Shown here piece by piece: positions 47,277-57,991 of a stretch of DNA of 64,000 nt; position 1 is the stretch's first letter; the number at the start of each line of letters is the position of its first letter. The stretch is from the NCBI GenBank assembly GCA_016180425.1, contig JACPBF010000009.1:48707-112706 (forward strand). Direction: 5' to 3'. The position numbers were made by a program, and so were the translations under genes. Source of the DNA: Elusimicrobiota bacterium. Its GTDB lineage: Bacteria > Elusimicrobiota > Elusimicrobia > 2-02-FULL-39-32. Below the pieces are notes generated by a model that worked only from the letters and a program-made list of their open reading frames with translations, did not search any database and was not told the origin of the DNA.

Positions 47277-50200
47277 ATGATTAGATTCTGGATCAATAAA
47301 AAAAATAGAAGCACTTTAAAGGCCACAGCTATGGGTGTGGCAGGGTCATTTTTATTGTCTGTGATCAGCCCTTCTTTTATTGCCGCAAAACAATCAGAAT
47401 CAAAGCAGGCAGGGCATGTCCCTCAACTTCGATCTTCGACTGTGCTCAGGGCAGGCTCGGGGCAAGCTGCGCTCACCACAGGACAATTAAGCCATTACAA
47501 AATGGAAAATAGTAAAAAGCTGATCAATCAGTCGGGAACAATCGCCCAAGTTATAGAAAAGTATTTGGAGAATTTAGAAAAGTTGAAAAACTCAACTAAG
47601 CAAGATGAGGAATTCTTTTATGAAATTGAGGAAGTGATCGCTATTTTAAAAAATCGCCTGAGATTCAAGGGACCAATTGAAAAAGATGGGAATGTTTCTT
47701 TCTTAGGCGTTTATAAGGAAGATGGACATAGGATCAATTTCATAATTGAATATGGAGCTAAGAATAAAGAAAACATGAAAGTTGCTTCAAAAAATTTTAT
47801 AGATGAGTTAAAAGCGGTTTTAGGAACCTTAAGACAAGAGCCGGGCACGTTCAATACAGGAAAAATTTCAATTTTGGCAAGGATGCCTTTGTTTGCCCTG
47901 TTCTATGCAAAAATGGATTCTAGTTTTTTTGGTATTCCTAATATCCGCATTGCTTCAGAAGGAGAGGTTGCAAGCTTTGATAAATTTAAAACAAGCTTGG
48001 AACAAGCCCAAGAAAAAAGTTCAAGAGATCGGAGAGTGAATAATCTGGCGATGAGAAAGAGAGGAGAAGCAAGATCATCAGATAGGAAAAAGAAAGTTAA
48101 AAGCAATCAGGTAAATATTAAGCATAGGAAAAGCGTTGCACAAGCAGCTGTAGAGGTATTATCTGCTTTGCATGAGGGTACGATTGTTGATCTTTTCATG
48201 CTGTTATTAAAAAAAGCAGAGCTTAAGTTAAGCAGCGAAGATTATTATGAGTTTATTACAGATGGTTTTAAAGCTTTGGAAAGGGTTTTAAATTTTAAGA
48301 CGTCAGAATTAGAGATCAGTTTTGGAACCATGGAAAAAAGAGTTCTAAATCTTACGGATTTAGAAATAAAAAGTCTGCATAAAATAGCTCCTTTAGTTCT
48401 TCCTAATTTTTTGGCAAAGTATTTCGCGATTATTCTTAAATCCGATCAGATAACGGATGAAAGTTATTATGAAGAAATAATGAAAGCGATCAGGGAACAT
48501 TTTAAGGAAAAACTGAAAAATCTTAAAAGTAGCAGCGCCCCAATCGCGGATAAAATTAGATCATTTAAAATTTTTGTTTATGACAGTGAGGATTTAATTG
48601 AAAGTGATAAAAGGTTCGTTTTAGCCCATTTTAATATTGACAGGCGCGGTCAAGCTCAAATTTTTTTGCATAGAAGGCTGCTTTGGGAATTGATGCTTCT
48701 TGAGGAAAGCGAACAAGAAAGGATGATTCAAGCGCTTGTGAATAGGGAACTAAAAATTCAGTCTGATCTTCTGGATGGCATAGAGTTTGAATTAGCGCAC
48801 CAGAGAATTCGCGAAGAAAAAGATCAAGAGGCTCTTTTAGAGTTTGCTAAAAAAGTAACGCGAAAAATTTTAGAGGATGAGCCTTATGATGAGCTTGATT
48901 TTGGCATAGAGTCTGAAGCTATTCAGGGGGTGCAAGAACCTTGGTTAAGTTCTCCTGCAAGGAGGCCTGAAAGAGAGCTTAAAAAGGAGTTAAAAAAATT
49001 ATCTCATCTTTTAGGTTATTCCTCGATCTTAATTGATGAAATTACTCAATTTGAGGAGGTAGTTCAATCTCTTGGAGAGTACCCAGACCAGGAGGCAGCG
49101 CCCAAGGGAGAGCCTTTGCAGACATTGATTGAGGAAGATCATCTAAACAATGATTATAAAGGTTATTCTACCTCCATTAAATCATACCCCAATATGCTTG
49201 GACCCATTGTTTCAGGAGCCATTGCCCCTTCCGAACTTTCTAAAAGGTTAATTCAGAAAATTTTAAAAGAAACAACTTTAAGAAGATCTTTACAAGCCGG
49301 GCTTCTTTCTCTCCCATTGAAAAAAAGGATTGGGGCCATAGAGTTATTTTCCAAAGATGGAAGAGTTTTTGAGCCGGATGAAGTGAATAGTTTGCTTTTT
49401 GCCTTTCAAAAAGAATTACTGATTAACCGTTTGACTGATTTAGAGCAAAGCTCAAGAGAACTTGGGGAAGGTCTATTTCTTCTAACAGATTATTTTTTAG
49501 GCGAGATCGGCAAAAAAGATGAAGTGGATAAAATCGCAATTCGAGGAACAGGAATTTTAGCTCGTTCTGTGGCATCTGCCGCGATCCAAAGAAAGGATAA
49601 AGCAAGAGTAGTAGCCATTGATCTTGGTCAGGAAATTCTAGTTAAAGAAAAGGGATTTACAAAGGCTGAAATCGCGAAACTCCAAACAGAAGAGGGGATC
49701 GCTAGCCTGAAGAGTTCCAATGCGATTAAAGTTTTAAATAATCAGGATAGGAACAAGATTTTTACTTTAAATGCGGAGTTAGTGGTTTTAGCGGACGAGA
49801 ATACTCCAATTGACCATTTAACTGATTCCGAAGGCAACACTATCCCCATTAAAACAAGAATGGTTTTAGATTTAAATGATGGGTTAACTCCAGCTGCGGA
49901 GGAAATCTTAAAAACCCAAGTCCCTGTTATTCCTCCTTTATTAGCCCGCATTGGAGAGATGAAAGCTCTCTCTTTAAGTTCTTTAGGAAAAATTGAATTT
50001 GAAAGGAGAATTAAAATTGGCGCGGCTAAAGTTTTAACCAGCGCCCGAGAGCTTGCCCAAGCTGATGGAAAATCCGTAGAGGATTCAACCCTATATTTAA
50101 AAGAGGCCGCTGTTCTTGCTTCGGTTCGAGGAGTTCTAGAATTAAATATGGAAAAGGAAGTTGAATGGATACAGGCTCTTTTAAGCGGTAAAGTTGAGCT

Positions 50201-53200
50201 TCAAATTCCTCTAAGAAAATCCGCAAAAAATTTTAAAGGAATTGAGCCCATTGATTTTGAAAGATTTTTAAATTCTTTAAAGAAAAAATCTAGAGTTCCA
50301 AGAGATTTTAAAGGATTGGTTCAGGCCTTCCAAAAATCAGAGAATAGTTTGGCTTTAAAAAATCTTTTTTCTTTAATGAAAAAAGATCAGCCTTTCTATT
50401 ACTTAAATTATCGCTTTATTTTAAGCAGGATTTTAGAGAAATTAAATCACCCCTTGCTCAATGCTCATCCAGCGGATTTGGATAAATATCTAAAATCTTT
50501 GCACTCATTTCACACCACTTTTTTCCAGAACCCGGAATTTTTCTTAGATGAGCTTAAAGGTTTGGATCAATCTTTAGACCAGTTCATGGAAGAAAAAGGA
50601 AAATTAGAAGATTCTGGAATTGTGAAAGCGAGCATTAAAGCTATACAGGCTCTGCATTCCGGTGGAATAGTTGAGCTTGTTTTAATGCTGCTGGAAAAAC
50701 ATAGATTTATAAAAAATAAGGAAGTTTTTAAGCAAACGCTTATTGAATTCTTTCTAGAGATTGATCTTGCCTTTGGAGAAGAAGGCATTCAGGGGAAAGC
50801 GCTCCCTAAAAAAGAGTCTGATTCAGATTTACCTTTTGAGTTAGTGGAGCAGTTTATATTAAGTTTAACTCTGGATGATCTTATTTCAATTGACATGCTC
50901 AAGAAAACGATTTTATCCAGATTTTTAAAGAACTACTTATGGAATTTACTTTCAGGCTCCCATCGAACAATAGTTCTGCAAAGGAATGAAAAAGATTATC
51001 TTGGTTATATTCAAGAAAGATTCAATGAGAATCTTGATCTCTATGGCATTGAGGATATCAAATTGGTTGAAGTCAAGGCGCATGACAATGATGATTTGCT
51101 TCAAAATGAATCCACCTTTATTTTAGCGCCATTTTTTAATTTAGAAAACGGCAAAGCTGTTTTCTATATTCACAAAGATTTTTTAAACGCGATTATGAAT
51201 TTAGAAAAGGATGAACCAGAAAAAATGATTGAAAGAATGGTGCATCGGGAACTGGAGATTTACAGGGTTCTGAACCATCCACAAAACAAAGCTGAAAGAG
51301 AATTAAATTTTGATGGCGCGCATTCTTACATTTTAGAATACGCGGAGCAGCTTATTCTATTTGAATTTGCTAGAAATTTTGTGGCAAATTTAGCGCAATC
51401 CCGCCCGCTTCCTATCACAGATACAATTGAAAAATATGAATTTTATATTAAGCCTCAGGTTTTAAATGGCATGGAAGAACTCTTAAGCGATCCAGAAGTC
51501 ATTGGGGGCATTGCTCGGCTGTCTATGGGTAATTTAGGGGGTAAAGAGATTATTAGGATTGAGCATGACCGCGCCTATTTGCGAATTTATTTTAAGGATG
51601 GAACTTGGTTTAGTTTGCGTTTAGATTATCATCGTCCGGGTGTTGAAGTTCATTTAGCTGCCGGGGAACCAGCTGAGAGAACGCGAACCTATAAATTTAC
51701 AAAAATGTTAGTCAATCTCTTGTCTGATGTTTTTTATGTTAGAGAAAAGGAGCGCATGAATCAAGAGGTAAAAGAATTTAAAAAGAGAATTACTCAACAA
51801 TTTGAACAGGAGCAGCCCTTGAGCGCTCACCCTTGGATAGAAGAAAATCGCAAGCTTCTCTCACGTTTTGGTTTTAGCGATTCTTTGCTTAGGGATATTT
51901 TTCAGTTTGGGGATTTAAGTGTTTATCCTATTCTTTTAGGGGACAAGAAAAATCAGAAACGATATCTGGGTTATCATTTGGCTCTGGCAGGCAGTTCTCC
52001 TGTTGGAAAAATTATGGCTGGAATGCTTGCGCTGCCAGAATCTGATCCTTTAGTCATAAGAGCCGGGTTAGAAAAAATTCTTATTAAAAGAGCTTTGCAA
52101 GTGGGGCTTTTACACAAAGAGATTCAAGGCAATGCCGGCAGGATTGAGTTATCCCCCGATATAAAAGCTGGGGAGATAGATAACGAAGAAGGAATGCCTC
52201 AAATGAATTCCACATTTTCTAATGAACTGATGCTTGGGCATAGCGTAAATGGAGATATTGAGAATCGTTCTATTGCCAGGGGAATTGTAAGAATATTAAA
52301 GCACCTTTTTGGGGATGAAGGGGTTGAGGAAGATTTGCCCGCAAGCCCAGACCAAAAGGAAGAACCTCGCCATATAGTAATAAGCGAGCTTAGCCCTTTG
52401 GCTGAAAGAATAGTGGAAATGGCAATGAACAATGGCTATAAAATTATTGGCATTGGTTTAGGGCAGGGTGTGGTTACAAAAAAAGAAGGATTTACAAAAG
52501 AGGAGGTGTCTCGGCTAATCCATTATCGCCAAACAAATACGCTGGAGCAGGCTTTGCAATTTCGTCCTCATGGAATAGTTTATCAAAAAAGGCAGGGCAA
52601 AGATCCGCTTTTAGAAATCGCCTGCGATGCTTTAATTTTAGATGGAGAAAAGGGAGAAATAAAATCCAAGGGTAAACAAATCTTGGATCGCCATGGAAAT
52701 AAAATAAAACTTAAAGCAAAATCAGTCATTGAAGTGACAGATGGCGCGCTTCTGCCTGAAAGCATTGATTTATTAGAAGGAGAGAAGATCCAAGTTGTTC
52801 CGCATTTTTTAGCCGCCATTCATCAGGTTTTTCTGGATGTGAATTTAGGAGGAGAACTTGAAGGTGAAAGATTGAGCTTAAATAGAACCGTCAATGAATC
52901 TTTAAGAAAAGTTTTAACTCTATATAGGCTTGGCCGAATTTACCCAAAGCCGGGTAAGAGGAGCGCTACCTTAAAAGAAACAGCTGTTTATTTTGCTTTT
53001 AAAGGTTTATTAATTTTTCATCTGGAGGATGATCTAAAGTTCGTTCAAAGAGCTAGGGGCAATTTAGGTGGAAAATCTCCACCCAGCTCTCCTAAAAATT
53101 TTAAAATATTTGTGCAGCTCCTGCGCACTTTACAGCCAGAAACTGCTGAACTGGCATTAACCAATCTTTTAAATCTTATGAGATTTAAAGATGCGGATTT

Positions 53201-56200
53201 ATATTTTAATTACCGTTTGGCTTTAGGAAATATCCTTGATTTATTGCAGCATCCCCTGATATCAAAAAATGTATCTGCCTATATCATGTATTGGGATACT
53301 CTGGTCGTCTATTCCATGGATCCGATTGCCAATGATCCAGAAAATGAGGAAAAGTTTCAGAACGCTAAAAATAAAAAATTATTTCTTTCCCATTTGCTTG
53401 TAGAAAGGCTGAATCTTTTAAGATCAGATATAGAAAATTATATAGAAACAGAAGAAAAAAAATCTACAAGTTCTGCTTTGGAAAATGTTACAGCCATCCA
53501 AAATCCAGATGCGACCCCGCCCTCTCCCGTATCTATAAGCGGTTCTCTAGTCGCGGGTGTTATGTCCTTAATGGTTGGATTAGCAACTTTTACTTTTCAG
53601 GTTTGGTTTATTCAGAATGGAGGCGCGATTCCTTCTACTTTAAGCATTGGAACGGTTTTAGTTCTCTTATACTTAAACGCTAAATTTTCCACCAAACATT
53701 ATCAGTGGCTGCCTGTTTGGCTGGAAGCAGTTTTAAAATTTTATCTGATAGTTCCTCCAATGATTGGGTTTGCTTTAATGGCGGCGCAAGTAGTCAAAAT
53801 TCGTCAAGCTAAGATAAAAGCGAACAAAGTCCGGGATGGCCCAGTGGAGGGCAGGCAGGATGTATCACAAGCAGAACTTGCACAAATTCCTTCCTTTAAG
53901 AGCCATCGAATTTTGCAACAAACTAGAGAAACAAATATTCCTTTAAAAGAAACAGTTGAAAATTTTAAAAGTAAGATTGAAAGCCAATATAAAATCACTC
54001 TCATAGATGATTTAAAAGATTCAAAAAGGATCGCCTTTGTCAATCGAGAAAATCCAGAAGAGCTTGAAAAGAATATCGTTCATATTGATTTAATCGCCTT
54101 TTATTATCTGCCTCAATACTTGCAAAAATCTATATTAAGAGATCATGAACTGCTTCACTTAAAGAATAACCTTGGCGAATTCAGCGCTTATTTAAGACAG
54201 ATATTAAATTCTACTCAGTTAATTTTTGATTTTCTTCAAATACCGAAAACTTTGAGAGCCATTTTGGCAATTCTACTGATCATTGGTTCGTTAGGCACAT
54301 TGAATGTTCTCCACACAGTTGGGATTCAATCTGAACAGAGATCCATTTCAATTGAAGAGACCCAAGGCAGAAATTTGTTTCTGATTGGCATGCACCATAA
54401 ATCAGATGAAGATGATTTACTTCAAAAAGCTTTGATTAAAAGGGCAAGTCAAGGAGAAATTGTGCTTGGAATTGAAGGAGTGGAAAGAGATGATGATAGA
54501 GAAGAAGAGTTTATCATCAATGCTTATGGAGTTCCAAAAGGTTTAATTTTTGGTTTTGAGGATGATTTTGCAAATACTTATTCAGGGGTGCTTTTAAACT
54601 ATGGATATTTTATTACAGGTGTTAATGAAGAAATTGCTTTTGCTAAAGCTGAAATCATTTACGATTTAACGCAAAGAGAATCTTTTAAAAGAGCTTGGAA
54701 AAATTTAGAAAGTAGAAATTTATCTCAGAAAGTAAAAGATTTATATGATCAAATTAATGACTATTTATCCAAGCACTCTAATTTGAGCCTTAAAGATTTA
54801 GCAAACGATTTTTATAGATCCCTTGATCAGTTTGGAGATAACAATTCATGGAGAGAATTATATAGAGCCCTTGGAACTGAACTTACTGAAGAAGCAAGAA
54901 AATTACCCAAAGAGCTTCAACCCAACTTTTTTTGGATAAACAAATACTTAAGCGATAAAAGTTTTATGGCCACTTATTATGTGGTAAATAAAATAAGTCT
55001 AGACTGGAGAAATAAGTTTATATTTAAAAATATGCAAGAAGTTGCACAGATCGCTCGCAAAAGAGGATTAGATGTTTATTTCTTGATAGGCGCCAATCAC
55101 ATTAAAGAACTATCAAAAATGTTTGGTCATTCTAAAGATGAATTCTTGAGGATCTATCCTACAACAGACCATTTACCAAAGCATTTTTTGTCCAGCGGTA
55201 AGGATGAAAAGAATAAGGAAGAAAAGGAGAGAATCTTCTCTTTTGCAGCATTTCCAACAAGGCCGGGTGGGCGGGATCCTAAGGATCAGCATTCATTTGA
55301 AAAAATTAGAAATGAGTTTAAACAAAAACTGCAGAATTTAGTGAATTTTATGTCGCAGTCGGATGATTTTTCCTTCAAACCGCCAGATGCTTTTGTAGTG
55401 ATAGGTTCTCCTTATTTGAATACTTATGTGGAATTTGCCGCAAGCTGGACAGAATTTGAGCAGAAACATGGAAAGAAAATTCCAATTGTGATTGCAGGCG
55501 GCAGAGGATCTGGCACTATTCCTTTGATTGAGAAGATGATTAAAAAATATGGAAAAAATGTAAAAATTCCCGTGAAGGGAAAGGATGGACTTTTTTTCAC
55601 TAAACTGGAAAAGGCAAAGTCTGACCTAGATGTGAATGAAACTGATCTTTTGCGCTTTATTTTAATGGGGGAGGGTGTGGATGGTGATTTTATTATTGAT
55701 GAGGATATCCCTTCAGTCAATAGTGAAGCAAATTTCGTAAATTCGTTTAGCTCTTTAGAAGAGATAGTTTCATCCATAGAGATTCCTAGAATAGCGGTTG
55801 TAACTGCTCCTCCTCTTTTAATGAGAGTTAAACCTACTGCAATGCAGGTCTGGGGTCGTATGGATAGAGCGCATTGGCAGGTATTAAGGTTTAAGGCGCA
55901 CGATTTTAATGTGGCAGAATTAAACGATCAAGATTTAATTGAATTGGCAAGCAATTTAATAGGCTACCCTGTGAGTTATAAAGAACAATATCCTGATCTT
56001 AGATATTCTAATGAATTATTTGGGGTTGAGAAAAGATATGAGGCAATAGGCATGAAGGCTGAAGAAGAAACCCAGTTTAAAGAGGCATCTAGCGCTCTTT
56101 TGATGGCTCAAGAATCCTATGCTCGTTTTCTTTCTGGTTTGCAGCTCTACTATGACAAATCTGTTAAAAGATTAATTCCAACAGGGAGCTCTTTAGCGAA

Positions 56201-57908
56201 AAATAGGGATGAAGGTTTGCATAGATTTGTGGAGAGTTTGGCAAATCCTTCTTTGCATGGAGAACCCATGCCGAATAACGCTCCAGTTGAACGATTAGAT
56301 ATTTCTAATCTTGATTTTCATGCGCTCTATGATACTCTGAACCGTTTGCGCCAGACTCTCAATGCTCCTAAAGCAGAAGGTGATATTGGATTCATTGAAT
56401 TAAACTTTACAAATTTTGCGGATCTTTGGCAGATTTTTGAGCAATTAGATGTTGTAACTTTATTTGATTTAATCAAAAGCGATCCACAAGCGCATATTGT
56501 TATTAATATAAAAAGCAGCGATATTAAAGCGCAGCCTACGCTTTACAACCGTCTTCAAGAGCTTGGAGTTCTTTTCTTCTACATTAAAGATCTGGATGAA
56601 CTTGGGGAAGATGCGTCAGATGGAGAAGAAGACGATCCTATGGACCATTTATTATTACCTTTTAATTTAGTTCATGCAGGAGCGTGGATGGCTTTTAGCG
56701 TAATATTAGCAGGAATTGGGTTTGTCATGCCCTTCTATCTGGAAATGAGTCTGCCCTTAAAGTGGTTGAGTTTTATGATTGGCTTTGTTGGCAGTTGGAG
56801 CGGGATTGTCATTGGCAGCCATTTCTTTTTAGCCATTCTTGTTAGAGGACTTTCTAGAACTAAAGAGCCAGTTGTGATCAATCGTAAATTAGAAAAATAT
56901 ATTTATGATGATTTAACTGGAAGAATGAATGGGGAAAATATAACAGTATGGTATAAAAGCCAGAAGGAGATGAATCGTTTAGCGGCTCAGAATAATAAAT
57001 TAGAAAAAAATGTTTTTAGGAAACTTCCTCTTATAGGGAATATTGAGTTGACTGATTCTGAGAAAAAGGCTGTAACTTTAGCTGATTGGCTGGTTAAAGA
57101 ATCAAACAATAGAGTTTTTAATTGGTTAAGATCATTATTGCTGCCCATGATCTTAGATCATATTGAGGATAGGTTAAAGAGCCAGAGCCACCTTAAGGAT
57201 ACTCTTATCTATGTTGCCAAACCATTTAATTTAAAAAGAAATAATCCCGTAAGAATTCTTAAAAATTTTAAAGATATCTTAAGCTTATCAAATAGGACAT
57301 TAACTAAAAATTTAGAGGAAGAAAAGATTCCATCTGCAATTGAGCAGGTCTCCCGGGCATTAGGTCAGGTAGGATCGCTTTTTAAATTTTTGCTGAATGA
57401 ACTTCAGGAATCAAAAGTTCTTTTTGTTGTGAATATCGGAGACCTGCCTTTTTCAATGGATGGCATCATAAGATTTATGGAGCATGTGGATGGTAAAAAA
57501 ATGGTTGCTCTTGCAGTGGTTACAGATAACGGGCAGTTAATGAAAAAGAGCGAGGTAGAGAGTTTACTTAAAGGGAGGATAGATGTAAAAAAGCTCTTTA
57601 TTATTGACCAGCCAACTAAAGGGGATTTAACTAAAGGACCAAAGTTTTCATTAAAAGAAGCGTTGGAAAAAGTTAAAAAACTTGAGATTGCTAAAGATTA
57701 CACCCTGAAAGTCATTAAGGTCAATGACTTTTGGTCATTTGAAGGAATCAATGCAAAGGAATTGCTTAGGCTTGTGATTCAAGTGGATGTGGTCGGTGAT
57801 ATCTTTGGCCAAGGACTTAAATTTAGATCATTTAGCGAACTTATTAGGTCTGCCATGGACATGGATCATAAGGTTTTATCCATCCGTCCTTTCACAGAAT
57901 CTCAGTAA
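47277..57908 (+). CDS. Giant protein D: two decayed GDH-like modules, HExxH module, TIKI/TraB-like and YdcF-like domains
   Basis: 3543 residues. M-I-R-F-W export segment (1-36), then a small domain (~90-220) shared with giant B. Residues ~285-1100 and ~1115-2050 are an internal duplication: each has S-x-x-A-I/V-x-x-L-H-x-G-x-I-V, an F-x-L-A-x-F-N region ending N/H-R-E-L, and a degenerate GDH-like unit. Next come membrane segments (~2090-2190) and HExxH at H2290. A TIKI/TraB-like domain follows (~2365-2620) with I-G-M-H2373-H, G-I-E2400-G-V-E-R and I-G-A-N-H2608. Residues ~2700-2930 look like DUF218/YdcF (V-I-G-S-P, I-V-I-A-G-G-R-G, S-E-A-N, V-V-T-A-P). Two membrane segments (~3130-3195) and the C-terminal alpha/beta region (~3375-3543) close it. 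The 99-nt gap from the mega-gene suggests co-transcription, with a LacI/CcpA-like operator in between. The ribosome site is weak. Confidence 0.75.
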   Translation: MIRFWINKKNRSTLKATAMGVAGSFLLSVISPSFIAAKQSESKQAGHVPQLRSSTVLRAGSGQAALTTGQLSHYKMENSKKLINQSGTIAQVIEKYLENLEKLKNSTKQDEEFFYEIEEVIAILKNRLRFKGPIEKDGNVSFLGVYKEDGHRINFIIEYGAKNKENMKVASKNFIDELKAVLGTLRQEPGTFNTGKISILARMPLFALFYAKMDSSFFGIPNIRIASEGEVASFDKFKTSLEQAQEKSSRDRRVNNLAMRKRGEARSSDRKKKVKSNQVNIKHRKSVAQAAVEVLSALHEGTIVDLFMLLLKKAELKLSSEDYYEFITDGFKALERVLNFKTSELEISFGTMEKRVLNLTDLEIKSLHKIAPLVLPNFLAKYFAIILKSDQITDESYYEEIMKAIREHFKEKLKNLKSSSAPIADKIRSFKIFVYDSEDLIESDKRFVLAHFNIDRRGQAQIFLHRRLLWELMLLEESEQERMIQALVNRELKIQSDLLDGIEFELAHQRIREEKDQEALLEFAKKVTRKILEDEPYDELDFGIESEAIQGVQEPWLSSPARRPERELKKELKKLSHLLGYSSILIDEITQFEEVVQSLGEYPDQEAAPKGEPLQTLIEEDHLNNDYKGYSTSIKSYPNMLGPIVSGAIAPSELSKRLIQKILKETTLRRSLQAGLLSLPLKKRIGAIELFSKDGRVFEPDEVNSLLFAFQKELLINRLTDLEQSSRELGEGLFLLTDYFLGEIGKKDEVDKIAIRGTGILARSVASAAIQRKDKARVVAIDLGQEILVKEKGFTKAEIAKLQTEEGIASLKSSNAIKVLNNQDRNKIFTLNAELVVLADENTPIDHLTDSEGNTIPIKTRMVLDLNDGLTPAAEEILKTQVPVIPPLLARIGEMKALSLSSLGKIEFERRIKIGAAKVLTSARELAQADGKSVEDSTLYLKEAAVLASVRGVLELNMEKEVEWIQALLSGKVELQIPLRKSAKNFKGIEPIDFERFLNSLKKKSRVPRDFKGLVQAFQKSENSLALKNLFSLMKKDQPFYYLNYRFILSRILEKLNHPLLNAHPADLDKYLKSLHSFHTTFFQNPEFFLDELKGLDQSLDQFMEEKGKLEDSGIVKASIKAIQALHSGGIVELVLMLLEKHRFIKNKEVFKQTLIEFFLEIDLAFGEEGIQGKALPKKESDSDLPFELVEQFILSLTLDDLISIDMLKKTILSRFLKNYLWNLLSGSHRTIVLQRNEKDYLGYIQERFNENLDLYGIEDIKLVEVKAHDNDDLLQNESTFILAPFFNLENGKAVFYIHKDFLNAIMNLEKDEPEKMIERMVHRELEIYRVLNHPQNKAERELNFDGAHSYILEYAEQLILFEFARNFVANLAQSRPLPITDTIEKYEFYIKPQVLNGMEELLSDPEVIGGIARLSMGNLGGKEIIRIEHDRAYLRIYFKDGTWFSLRLDYHRPGVEVHLAAGEPAERTRTYKFTKMLVNLLSDVFYVREKERMNQEVKEFKKRITQQFEQEQPLSAHPWIEENRKLLSRFGFSDSLLRDIFQFGDLSVYPILLGDKKNQKRYLGYHLALAGSSPVGKIMAGMLALPESDPLVIRAGLEKILIKRALQVGLLHKEIQGNAGRIELSPDIKAGEIDNEEGMPQMNSTFSNELMLGHSVNGDIENRSIARGIVRILKHLFGDEGVEEDLPASPDQKEEPRHIVISELSPLAERIVEMAMNNGYKIIGIGLGQGVVTKKEGFTKEEVSRLIHYRQTNTLEQALQFRPHGIVYQKRQGKDPLLEIACDALILDGEKGEIKSKGKQILDRHGNKIKLKAKSVIEVTDGALLPESIDLLEGEKIQVVPHFLAAIHQVFLDVNLGGELEGERLSLNRTVNESLRKVLTLYRLGRIYPKPGKRSATLKETAVYFAFKGLLIFHLEDDLKFVQRARGNLGGKSPPSSPKNFKIFVQLLRTLQPETAELALTNLLNLMRFKDADLYFNYRLALGNILDLLQHPLISKNVSAYIMYWDTLVVYSMDPIANDPENEEKFQNAKNKKLFLSHLLVERLNLLRSDIENYIETEEKKSTSSALENVTAIQNPDATPPSPVSISGSLVAGVMSLMVGLATFTFQVWFIQNGGAIPSTLSIGTVLVLLYLNAKFSTKHYQWLPVWLEAVLKFYLIVPPMIGFALMAAQVVKIRQAKIKANKVRDGPVEGRQDVSQAELAQIPSFKSHRILQQTRETNIPLKETVENFKSKIESQYKITLIDDLKDSKRIAFVNRENPEELEKNIVHIDLIAFYYLPQYLQKSILRDHELLHLKNNLGEFSAYLRQILNSTQLIFDFLQIPKTLRAILAILLIIGSLGTLNVLHTVGIQSEQRSISIEETQGRNLFLIGMHHKSDEDDLLQKALIKRASQGEIVLGIEGVERDDDREEEFIINAYGVPKGLIFGFEDDFANTYSGVLLNYGYFITGVNEEIAFAKAEIIYDLTQRESFKRAWKNLESRNLSQKVKDLYDQINDYLSKHSNLSLKDLANDFYRSLDQFGDNNSWRELYRALGTELTEEARKLPKELQPNFFWINKYLSDKSFMATYYVVNKISLDWRNKFIFKNMQEVAQIARKRGLDVYFLIGANHIKELSKMFGHSKDEFLRIYPTTDHLPKHFLSSGKDEKNKEEKERIFSFAAFPTRPGGRDPKDQHSFEKIRNEFKQKLQNLVNFMSQSDDFSFKPPDAFVVIGSPYLNTYVEFAASWTEFEQKHGKKIPIVIAGGRGSGTIPLIEKMIKKYGKNVKIPVKGKDGLFFTKLEKAKSDLDVNETDLLRFILMGEGVDGDFIIDEDIPSVNSEANFVNSFSSLEEIVSSIEIPRIAVVTAPPLLMRVKPTAMQVWGRMDRAHWQVLRFKAHDFNVAELNDQDLIELASNLIGYPVSYKEQYPDLRYSNELFGVEKRYEAIGMKAEEETQFKEASSALLMAQESYARFLSGLQLYYDKSVKRLIPTGSSLAKNRDEGLHRFVESLANPSLHGEPMPNNAPVERLDISNLDFHALYDTLNRLRQTLNAPKAEGDIGFIELNFTNFADLWQIFEQLDVVTLFDLIKSDPQAHIVINIKSSDIKAQPTLYNRLQELGVLFFYIKDLDELGEDASDGEEDDPMDHLLLPFNLVHAGAWMAFSVILAGIGFVMPFYLEMSLPLKWLSFMIGFVGSWSGIVIGSHFFLAILVRGLSRTKEPVVINRKLEKYIYDDLTGRMNGENITVWYKSQKEMNRLAAQNNKLEKNVFRKLPLIGNIELTDSEKKAVTLADWLVKESNNRVFNWLRSLLLPMILDHIEDRLKSQSHLKDTLIYVAKPFNLKRNNPVRILKNFKDILSLSNRTLTKNLEEEKIPSAIEQVSRALGQVGSLFKFLLNELQESKVLFVVNIGDLPFSMDGIIRFMEHVDGKKMVALAVVTDNGQLMKKSEVESLLKGRIDVKKLFIIDQPTKGDLTKGPKFSLKEALEKVKKLEIAKDYTLKVIKVNDFWSFEGINAKELLRLVIQVDVVGDIFGQGLKFRSFSELIRSAMDMDHKVLSIRPFTESQ
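49150..50160 (+). other. Degenerate GDH-like unit 1 in giant protein D
   Basis: K-G-Y-S-T-S-I-K, a G-A-I-A-P-S-E-L-S helix, L-R-R-S-L-Q-A-G-L, then I-A-I-R-G-T-G-I-L-A-R and L-T-P-A-A-E-E-I-L..V-P-V-I-P-P-L-L-A-R-I-G follow the order and spacing of the true GDH domain at 44340-45830. The G-G-A-K-G-G loop is replaced by L-K-K-R-I-G-A-I and the catalytic aspartate motif is missing, so it cannot be an ordinary dehydrogenase. Confidence 0.6.
51900..52900 (+). other. Degenerate GDH-like unit 2 in giant protein D
   Basis: Second copy of the same unit: Y-L-G-Y-H-L-A-L-A, I-K-R-A-L-Q-V-G-L, I-V-I-S-E-L-S-P-L-A-E-R-I, C-D-A-L-I-L-D-G, and V-V-P-H-F-L-A-A-I-H-Q. More diverged than unit 1, with an acidic insert near 52150-52360. 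Catalytic lysine and aspartate motifs are absent. Confidence 0.55.
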
Positions 57909-57991
57909 CCTTAAGATTAGCCCAACAATAATGAGGATTTGCTGAAAGGAGCGTGGCAAGCTTTAATGTTTGGAAAACACCCTCTCATGAA

